A DNA stretch of 6,171 bases, taken from Chloroflexota bacterium. Its GTDB lineage: Bacteria > Chloroflexota > Limnocylindria > QHBO01. Below the pieces are notes generated by a model, which saw nothing but the letters and a program-made list of their open reading frames with translations, was not told the origin of the DNA and did no database searches. How positions within the stretch are numbered: position 1 is the stretch's first letter; every line of letters begins with the position of its first letter. Below are positions 1 through 4,900 of the stretch, piece after piece. The stretch covers positions 1 to 6,171 of the forward strand of contig JAGXHP010000133.1 of the NCBI GenBank assembly GCA_024636135.1. The letters run 5' to 3'. A program made the translations under genes and the position numbers.

Positions 1-814
1 CGCGTCGCACCTCACTCATGCCGCCGAGAACCCGGGTGTTGAGATTCGAGCTCGGGCAGACCTCGAGCACGGTGCCGCGCTCACGGAGCATGGCGAGAAC
101 GGTCGGATCCTCCACGCTGCGCACGCCGTGGCCGATGCGATCGGGTTCGAGCGCCTCGAGCGCCTCCCGGACCTCGTCCGCACCGCCGGTCTCGCCGGCG
201 TGCACCGTCAGCCCGAGACCCGCGCGGCGGCACTCCGCATAGATGTTCGCGTAGTCCGCGAAACGAAAACCCGCGGTCACCGGGCCGGCGATGTCGATGC
301 CGATGACACCGCGGCTTCGCCAGCTGATCGCCTTGGAGGCGATGATCTCGTTGAGAGCCGGCGCGAACGACCGATCGAGGCAGAAGATGAGCCCGGCCCT
401 CACCTGGGGGTACTCGAGAATGGCGCGGTCCATGCCCCGCACCGCGGCCGCGATGATGTGATCGAGGTCCTGCTCGCCGCCGCGGTTGCGCTTCATCGGG
501 TTGAAGCGCAGCTCGAGGCCGGTGACGTTGTTCTTGCGATACGCGCCGCCGATGCACTCATAAACGCTGCGTTCGACGGCCGTTGGGCTGGACTGGATGA
601 GCTCGGTCCAGTGGAACAGGTCGAGGTAGGCCTCGAAGCTGCGGCGTCGACGTCCGACCGTGATGAGGTCGCGGAATGCCCAGTAGTCCTTGGTCGGCAG
701 CCGGATGCCCTGCGCGTGGGCGATGCCCCACATGATGGCGGGCGTCACCGCGGCGCCGAGGTGGACGTGAAGCTCATTCAGGACGGCGTGTCGATCGAGG
801 CGCGGTCGTTGCAT
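1..814 (-). CDS. Adenosine deaminase family protein (partial, C-terminus beyond left edge)
   Basis: Metal-dependent amidohydrolase-fold deaminase, probably cytosolic, acting on adenosine or a related aminopurine nucleoside. Reading from the ATG at 814 gives 271 residues, open to the window edge. Visible family motifs are ELHVHL at residues 14-19 (zinc ligands H16 and H18), GIDIAG at 172-177, HAGE at 205-208 (zinc ligand H205, catalytic E208), RIGHG at 226-230 (H229) and CPSSN at 253-257. The usual length is about 330-370 residues, so the C-terminal part, including the expected Asp-Asp metal/catalytic motif, lies outside. The usual HLDG reads HLGA here, so the Asp that contacts the ribose in true adenosine deaminases is missing, which makes the substrate uncertain. 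No clear Shine-Dalgarno precedes the ATG and no in-frame upstream start codon is seen nearby. It is divergent from the zinc-ribbon gene. The family is clear; adenosine as substrate is inference. Confidence 0.9.
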   Translation of the reverse strand, partial: MQRPRLDRHAVLNELHVHLGAAVTPAIMWGIAHAQGIRLPTKDYWAFRDLITVGRRRRSFEAYLDLFHWTELIQSSPTAVERSVYECIGGAYRKNNVTGLELRFNPMKRNRGGEQDLDHIIAAAVRGMDRAILEYPQVRAGLIFCLDRSFAPALNEIIASKAISWRSRGVIGIDIAGPVTAGFRFADYANIYAECRRAGLGLTVHAGETGGADEVREALEALEPDRIGHGVRSVEDPTVLAMLRERGTVLEVCPSSNLNTRVLGGMSEVRR

Positions 815-841
815 CGCGTGGTTCGCTGGCGTGTTCGCCGG

Positions 842-847
842 AGTGTA
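842..847 (-). promoter_or_regulatory. Candidate -10 box for the deaminase gene
   Basis: On the minus strand the hexamer TACACT fits the TANNNT pattern and would start transcription roughly 20 bases upstream of the deaminase ATG. No convincing -35 sequence is visible at the usual spacing. Weak evidence, resting on pattern and position only. Confidence 0.3.
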
Positions 848-865
848 GCCGATGCTAGAATCGGC
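848..865. repeat. Perfect 6+6+6 inverted repeat over the -10 box
   Basis: GCCGAT (848-853) and ATCGGC (860-865) are exact reverse complements separated by six bases. The repeat covers the candidate -10 box at 856-861 in the divergent spacer. A dyad in this position could be an operator for a dimeric repressor. Six-base arms can arise by chance in GC-rich DNA, so the regulatory role is a guess. Confidence 0.4.
856..861 (+). promoter_or_regulatory. Candidate -10 box for the zinc-ribbon operon, likely leaderless start
   Basis: TAGAAT ends nine bases before the ATG at 871, and no Shine-Dalgarno sequence lies between them. A start point about seven to nine bases downstream of a -10 box would fall on or next to the ATG, the usual arrangement of leaderless transcripts in high-GC bacteria. 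The -35 region (around 833-838) is poor. The box sits inside a perfect inverted repeat at 848-865. Confidence 0.45.
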
Positions 866-870
866 CCGCC

Positions 871-1275
871 ATGGACCTGATCCGAGACGTCGCCAACTGG
901 CTTGCCACCGACTGGGGCAATCGCCTGGGCCTCTTCTTTCCGCTTGTCGTTGCCGGAATCCTCGGCCTGTACCTGCTGTGGCTGGTCATCGGCTACCTCC
1001 GCGTGAGTCAGATCGGCATCGCCGAGCGTGCCACGGCCGACCCGGCGGTCGCGCTGCCGGCCGGCGGCTCATCGGGCGAAGAGACCCCGCGCGGAGTTCC
1101 CTACTGCACCCAGGACCGGCTCCAGTTTCCGGCCGGCGCCCGGTTCTGTACCCAGTGCGAGCGCGACCTGTCCCTCGACTGCACGAACTGCGGCGCAACC
1201 CTCTCCGCCGGCGACGCGTCCTGCTACCGATGCGGCACGCGAACCGGTGTCGCGGACACCGCCCACCTGAGCTGA
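871..1275 (+). CDS. Membrane-anchored double zinc-ribbon protein
   Basis: A 134-residue protein with one hydrophobic membrane helix at about residues 21-43, a low-complexity linker (about 52-75) and two C-terminal zinc-ribbon units. Unit 2 has a full four-cysteine set: C104, C107, C118, C121. Unit 1 has the identical spacing, but its second position is Asp: C79, D82, C93, C96. The AGARFC wording in unit 1 is typical of double zinc-ribbon proteins. By topology (short N-terminus, Arg after the helix, reduced cysteines) the ribbons are probably cytoplasmic; this is inference. The ATG at 871 is chosen because it precedes the membrane helix and a -10-like box lies just upstream; no ribosome binding site is seen. 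It leads a run with ccsA (25-bp gap) and yjbQ, so it may be a scaffold or regulator near the cytochrome c assembly protein. No precise function is recognised. Confidence 0.85.
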   Translation: MDLIRDVANWLATDWGNRLGLFFPLVVAGILGLYLLWLVIGYLRVSQIGIAERATADPAVALPAGGSSGEETPRGVPYCTQDRLQFPAGARFCTQCERDLSLDCTNCGATLSAGDASCYRCGTRTGVADTAHLS

Positions 1276-1297
1276 CCGCTCACCTCCGTCCGAGCGG
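1276..1297 (+). other. Small stem-loop in the spacer before ccsA
   Basis: CCGCTC (1276-1281) and GAGCGG (1292-1297) can pair into a six-base-pair stem with a ten-base loop, starting immediately after the zinc-ribbon stop codon and ending three bases before the ccsA ATG. There is no U-run, so it is not a standard intrinsic terminator. It could affect translation initiation of ccsA or be fortuitous. Confidence 0.35.
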
Positions 1298-1300
1298 CCG

Positions 1301-2167
1301 ATGAGGGAGCTCGTGACGCTTCTGGTCGTCGGCGCGCTGGCCCTGCTGCTGGCCGGGGCAGTGAGTGGATTCGGCGCCATGCTCCTCGGGCTGGCGCGCC
1401 ATCCCGCCCTGGTCGCCGGCGAGGTGTCGCCAGCGTCGGGCCTGCGCGGCCTGCGACGAGGCTCCAACGTCGCCCTGGTGGTGGCGGCGGGCCTGCTGGT
1501 CACGGCCCTCGTTCTGCGCGCGATCCTCACCGGCCATGCGCCGTGGTCGAACTTCCACGAGTTCAGCCTGGCGTTCGCGGCGGCTCTGGTCGGCACCCAT
1601 CTCGTGATGGGTCGCGCCCACGCGCTCGATGGACTGGCCCCGATCACCTCCCTCGTGGCGGCTGGGCTGCTGGTATTCGCGCTCGGTTTCGACGATCGGG
1701 TCGATCCGCTCGTGCCGGCGCTGCAGCAACCGCTGCTGCTGACCGTGCACGTCGGGGCGGCCGCGCTGGCGTACGCCGTGAGCGGGATCGCCTTCGTGGC
1801 GGCGACCGCGGAGATCGTCCAGGCGCGAACCGGGAACCGCGCCCCGCTCCTGCCCTCAGCCGAGGCGGCCCGCGCCATCGGCCATCGGGCGGTGATCATC
1901 GCCTTCCCGATCCTCACCATCGCCATCGCGCTCGGCTCGGTGTGGGCCAACCTCGCCTGGCGCTCCTACTGGAGCAACGATCCCAAGGAGCTGGCGGCGG
2001 CCGCGACCTGGCTCGTGTTCGGAGCCTACCTCCACGTCGCCGGCCGTCGCGACCGATGGCAGCGCATGGCCCCATGGTTGATCGTGCTCGGATTCGCGGG
2101 CGTGCTGTTCACCTACATCGGCGCCGGGCTGTTCTTCATCGGCGAGCACAGCTACGCGGCGCCCTGA
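1301..2167 (+). CDS. ccsA: CcsA/ResC-type cytochrome c biogenesis protein
   Basis: Integral membrane protein of System II cytochrome c maturation. The CcsA family works with CcsB/ResB to export haem and attach it to apocytochromes outside the membrane. The 288 residues contain about eight hydrophobic helices (near 5-32, 54-76, 86-104, 112-130, 144-168, 196-216, 231-248, 257-281). Family marks are PWSNFHEF at 81-88, H150 in LTVHVGAAALAYA, the tryptophan-rich segment WANLAWRSYWSNDPKE at 215-230, YLH ending at H245 and GEHSY with H283. In CcsA relatives the tryptophan-rich segment usually reads YWSWDPKE; here the second Trp of WSWD is Asn226. The ATG at 1301 has no obvious Shine-Dalgarno. A GTG at 1313, preceded closely by AGGGAG, would give 284 residues and cannot be excluded. 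No CcsB/ResB partner is in the window. The yjbQ gene begins two bases after the stop. Confidence 0.9.
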   Translation: MRELVTLLVVGALALLLAGAVSGFGAMLLGLARHPALVAGEVSPASGLRGLRRGSNVALVVAAGLLVTALVLRAILTGHAPWSNFHEFSLAFAAALVGTHLVMGRAHALDGLAPITSLVAAGLLVFALGFDDRVDPLVPALQQPLLLTVHVGAAALAYAVSGIAFVAATAEIVQARTGNRAPLLPSAEAARAIGHRAVIIAFPILTIAIALGSVWANLAWRSYWSNDPKELAAAATWLVFGAYLHVAGRRDRWQRMAPWLIVLGFAGVLFTYIGAGLFFIGEHSYAAP

Positions 2168-2169
2168 CG

Positions 2170-2583
2170 ATGGAGCATCGCGAGATCACGATCGTGACCG
2201 GCTCACGCCCCGCGCTGGCCGATCTGACCCCGGCGTGCGCATCCTTCGTCGATGAGGTGGCCGGCGAAGGAGATGGGATTTTGACTGTCTTCGTGCCACA
2301 TGCGACGGCCGGCGTCGTGGTCGTGGAGCTCGGCGCCGGCTCCGACGCCGACCTCCTGGCGGCGCTCGATCGACTCCTGCCGCGCGACGATCGCTGGCGC
2401 CATCGCCATGGGAGCCCCGGCCACGGAGCCGATCATGTCGTCCCGCTGCTGGCCTCTCCGTCGCTCAGCGTACCGGTCATCGCGGGGCGCCTGACCCTCG
2501 GCACCTGGCAGTCGATCGCGCTGCTCGATCCCAACGGGGACAACCGGGAGCGGCGGGTTCAGCTGGCCTTCGTCGCCGGCTAG
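2170..2583 (+). CDS. yjbQ: YjbQ/UPF0047 family protein
   Basis: A complete 137-residue protein, the normal length for the family. Marks are the HATAG motif at 44-48 (usually HTTAG) followed by E53, the His cluster H78/H80/H85/H89 within the region that usually ends in AAHI (here GADHV), VPVIAGRLTLGTWQ at 101-114, and a C-terminal RRVQLAF strand. The conserved His and Glu residues form the pocket of this trimeric family. Members were reported to have weak thiamine-phosphate synthase activity, and databases use names such as secondary thiamine-phosphate synthase, but the physiological role is unsettled. The ATG lies two bases after the ccsA stop with no separate ribosome binding site, suggesting translational coupling. 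The stop codon overlaps that of the convergent DUF255 gene. Confidence 0.93.
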   Translation: MEHREITIVTGSRPALADLTPACASFVDEVAGEGDGILTVFVPHATAGVVVVELGAGSDADLLAALDRLLPRDDRWRHRHGSPGHGADHVVPLLASPSLSVPVIAGRLTLGTWQSIALLDPNGDNRERRVQLAFVAG

Positions 2584-4628
2584 CGGCCCTCGGTGGCCCC
2601 GAGCGCACGTACCTGCTCGACCAGGCGCGCGGCGTCCGACGTCGGCTCGTCGCACGCATAGCCGCGGCAGGCGTAGGCGGTCGCCACGCCCCCACGGGCG
2701 GCCTTGCCCTCGTACAGCGGCCACTCGGCGTGGGGTGCGCCGGCCTGCACGGCGGTGAGAACGAGGTCCGGGACGAACGGCTCGGCCGCCGATTCACGGA
2801 GCGCGCGCGCATCGGCGCCGTCCGGCGCGCCGGCGACGACGACGTCCAGCTGCTCGCCGAGAAGCCGATCGGCGGCACTCAGCATCCGGCCGAACGCGCT
2901 CGGCTGCCGATCGAGCGCCGGCGCCACGGCCCGCAGGATGGCCTGCGCCCGCCGCGCCATCGCCTCGTCCGAGGTCAGCAGGGCCAGCCGCTGGAGCACG
3001 TCGGCCCCGACGCTGTTGGCCGAGGGGGTGGCATTGTCGACCAGGCCCCGCGGCTGCGCGACCGTCCGATCGTGCTCGTCCGAGGTGTCGTTGAACGTGC
3101 CCGACGCCTCGTCGAAGAAGTCTCGGACGGCGGTGCCCACGAGCCGATGCGCGAGATGGAGTGGTGCGGCTTCGCCCAACGCCGCGTGGGCTCCCAGCAG
3201 CCCATCGGCCACCGCGAGGTAGTCCTCGCTGAATCCGGGCGTGTGGGCGCGACCATCACGGACCGTTCTCCACAGCCGGTCGCCGTCGCGGAGGAGGTGG
3301 CTGCCGATGAACGACACGAGCGAGCGGGTTGCCTCCACGTAGCGCGCGTCGCGGAGCACCAGGGCGGCGTGGGCGAACGCGCGCAGCGCCAGTCCATTCC
3401 AGGCCGCGAGCTGCTTGTCGTCACGGCCCGGTCGAACCCGCGATGCCCGGCGCGCCAGCAGCGCGGTGCGGGCCCGAGCCTCGAGGCCGTCGGCGAGGGC
3501 CTCGGAGCCGGTACGGTGCAGGATGTTCGTCCCCTCCCAGTTCCCGCGCTCCTCGACGCCCCAGTAGGCCTCCAGCTGGTCCAGCGCCGCCGAATCCAGG
3601 CCACCCTCGTTCAGGGCGGCGCGGAACTCGTCGCGGTCCCAGACGTAGAACTTGCCCTCGACCCCCTCGCTGTCCGCGTCGAGCGCGGATGCCAGTCCCC
3701 CGTCCGGTGCCAGCAGCTCCGACAGCATGAAATCGAGGGTCGCGCGCGCAACTTCGCGGTAGCGCGCGTTCGCCGTGGCGCGGTAGCCCTCGAGATACGC
3801 GTGGGCCAGCAGCGCGTTGTCGTACAGCATCTTCTCGAAGTGGGGCGCCAGCCAGCGAGCATCGGTGCTGTAGCGGGCGAATCCCCCGCCGATCTGGTCG
3901 TTGATGCCACCATCGGCCATGGCGTCCAGGGTCCGGGTGACGATCCGCAGCAGCCCGTCGTCGCCGGTCCGCCGCCAGGTGCGCAGCAGGAACTCCAGCG
4001 TCATCGGGGGAGGGAACTTCGGCGCCGCGCCGAATCCGGCATGCACCTCGTCGAACGTGGCGGCGATGCGCGTCGCGGCGGCATCCAGCTGCCGCCGCTC
4101 GGGGTCGCGGTCACCGCCCGGGACGGCGAGCTGCGCCTGGAGGTGGCTCGCCAGCATTCCCGCCTGCTGCTCGACCTCGGACCGGCGCGTGGCGTACGCA
4201 TCGGCGACGGCGGCGAGCACCTTCGGGAAGCCGGCCATGCCGTGTCGGTCCTCGGGCGGAAAGTACGTGCCGCCGAAGAACGGGCGCAGGTCCGGCATCA
4301 GAAACACGTTCATCGGCCATCCGCCGGAGCCGGTCATGGCCTGGACGGCCGCCATGTAGACGTCGTCGAGGTCCGGCCGCTCTTCACGGTCGACCTTGAT
4401 GCTCACGAAGTGCTCGTTCATGAGCGCCGCGATCTGCGGGTTCTCGAAGCTCTCGCGCTCCATGACGTGGCACCAATGGCAGGCGGAGTAGCCGATGGAG
4501 AGAAAGATCGGCTTCTGCTCGGCGCGGGCCTTCTCGAGCGCCTCCGGGCCCCACGGATGCCAGTCGACCGGATTGTGGGCGTGCTGGAGCAGGTACGGGC
4601 TCGTCTCGTCGATCAGGCGGTTCGGCAT
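2580..4628 (-). CDS. DUF255 thioredoxin-fold / (alpha/alpha)6-barrel protein (YyaL/SPATA20 type)
   Basis: A complete 682-residue protein, the usual length for the YyaL/SPATA20 family. The N-terminal thioredoxin-like domain (about residues 3-165) begins with the family signature PNRLIDETSPYLLQHAHNP and holds the CxxC motif as C50-H-W-C53 in SACHWCH, then VDREERPDLD (79-88), GGWPMNVFL and the FGGTYFPP segment. The rest is an alpha-toroid like that of N-acylglucosamine epimerases and six-hairpin glycosidases, with conserved blocks such as GGFARYSTD, PHFEKMLYDNALL, DADSEG, KQLAAWNGLA and DNATPSANS. A final C-rich block, CRGYACDEP, is also typical. No signal peptide is present, so it is probably cytoplasmic. 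Biochemical function is not established; a redox or sugar-related role is only suggested by the folds. The ATG at 4628 fits the family N-terminus, although GGAGG lies only one base upstream, tighter than usual. Confidence 0.96.
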   Translation of the reverse strand: MPNRLIDETSPYLLQHAHNPVDWHPWGPEALEKARAEQKPIFLSIGYSACHWCHVMERESFENPQIAALMNEHFVSIKVDREERPDLDDVYMAAVQAMTGSGGWPMNVFLMPDLRPFFGGTYFPPEDRHGMAGFPKVLAAVADAYATRRSEVEQQAGMLASHLQAQLAVPGGDRDPERRQLDAAATRIAATFDEVHAGFGAAPKFPPPMTLEFLLRTWRRTGDDGLLRIVTRTLDAMADGGINDQIGGGFARYSTDARWLAPHFEKMLYDNALLAHAYLEGYRATANARYREVARATLDFMLSELLAPDGGLASALDADSEGVEGKFYVWDRDEFRAALNEGGLDSAALDQLEAYWGVEERGNWEGTNILHRTGSEALADGLEARARTALLARRASRVRPGRDDKQLAAWNGLALRAFAHAALVLRDARYVEATRSLVSFIGSHLLRDGDRLWRTVRDGRAHTPGFSEDYLAVADGLLGAHAALGEAAPLHLAHRLVGTAVRDFFDEASGTFNDTSDEHDRTVAQPRGLVDNATPSANSVGADVLQRLALLTSDEAMARRAQAILRAVAPALDRQPSAFGRMLSAADRLLGEQLDVVVAGAPDGADARALRESAAEPFVPDLVLTAVQAGAPHAEWPLYEGKAARGGVATAYACRGYACDEPTSDAARLVEQVRALGATEGR

Positions 4629-4658
4629 GCCTCCAGTGTCCCATGCGGGGTCGAAACG

Positions 4659-4674
4659 GTCGCGACGGCCGGCC
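4659..4674. repeat. Two abutting 8-bp palindromes in a divergent spacer
   Basis: GTCGCGAC (4659-4666) is followed directly by GGCCGGCC (4667-4674); each is a perfect palindrome. They lie between the divergent DUF255 and DUF2267-like genes, just upstream of a candidate -10 box. They could bind a regulator, but short palindromes are frequent in DNA this GC-rich. Confidence 0.25.
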
Positions 4675-4677
4675 CGC

Positions 4678-4683
4678 TACCAT
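4678..4683 (+). promoter_or_regulatory. Candidate -10 box for the DUF2267-like gene
   Basis: TACCAT fits the TANNNT pattern and would give a leader of about 20 bases that contains the Shine-Dalgarno at 4697-4701. No good -35 match is visible at 17 bases. Tentative. Confidence 0.25.
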
Positions 4684-4696
4684 GGTCGGATACAAG

Positions 4697-4701
4697 AGGA
4701 G
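4697..4701 (+). promoter_or_regulatory. Ribosome binding site AGGAG deciding the 4709 start
   Basis: AGGAG lies seven bases before the ATG at 4709, the best-placed Shine-Dalgarno in the window. It selects this start over upstream in-frame ATGs at 4643 and 4682, which would add residues unlike the family. Confidence 0.75.
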
Positions 4702-4708
4702 AACTTCG

Positions 4709-4900
4709 ATGGATCAGCTCGTGAAGATGGTGAGCGACCGCGCCGGGATCGACGAGGGCTCGGCCAAGACGGCGGTGGATACCGTGCTCGGCTTCCTGAA
4801 GGACAAGCTGCCCGACCCGATCGCGGGACAGCTCGACAAGGCCGCCAAGGGCGAGAATGTCGACGCCGGGTCGGCGCTCGGGGGCATGTTCGGGAGCTGA
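4709..4900 (+). CDS. Small DUF2267-like protein
   Basis: A 63-residue soluble protein made of an N-terminal helical part (MDQLVKMVSDRAGIDEGSAK, then a helix to about residue 33), the segment KLPDPIAGQLD at about 33-43, and a short Gly/Ser-rich tail ending in GGMFGS. The pattern of a helix, a GI-xxx-AK turn, a second helix with VLGFLKDKLP and then PIAGQLD is what I know from small proteins annotated as DUF2267 or left hypothetical in high-GC and proteobacterial genomes. The assignment is from memory of the pattern and is not certain. No membrane segment, signal peptide or enzyme motif is seen. A good ribosome binding site supports it as real. It is divergent from the DUF255 gene, and its stop codon directly abuts the ABC transporter stop on the other strand. 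Function unknown. Confidence 0.8.
   Translation: MDQLVKMVSDRAGIDEGSAKTAVDTVLGFLKDKLPDPIAGQLDKAAKGENVDAGSALGGMFGS

Noticed and set aside
128..880. A 250-codon plus-strand frame and a 158-codon minus frame (81-557) over the left end
   Set aside because: Both shadow the deaminase frame, which carries all the zinc and catalytic motifs. Neither has a family signature.
852..1304. A 150-codon plus-strand frame overlapping the zinc-ribbon gene
   Set aside because: The 871-1275 frame shows the membrane helix and paired cysteines; this frame is Arg/Pro-rich noise.
1069..1950. A 293-codon minus-strand frame
   Set aside because: Antisense to the zinc-ribbon and ccsA genes; low-complexity Ala/Arg/Ser composition without motifs.
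1543..2583. A 346-codon frame that would fuse an out-of-frame part of ccsA to YjbQ
   Set aside because: The upstream part is Arg-rich and lies across ccsA in the wrong frame. YjbQ of normal family length starts at 2170.
4643..4708. Upstream in-frame ATGs (4643, 4682) as starts of the DUF2267-like gene
   Set aside because: They would add an Arg/Gly-rich leader not expected for the family, and the Shine-Dalgarno at 4697-4701 is placed for 4709.
2730..4724. A 664-codon open frame on the plus strand
   Set aside because: It is antisense to the DUF255 gene, whose protein matches its family from end to end. The antisense product is Arg/Gly/Val-rich with no recognisable motif; long antisense frames are common in high-GC DNA.
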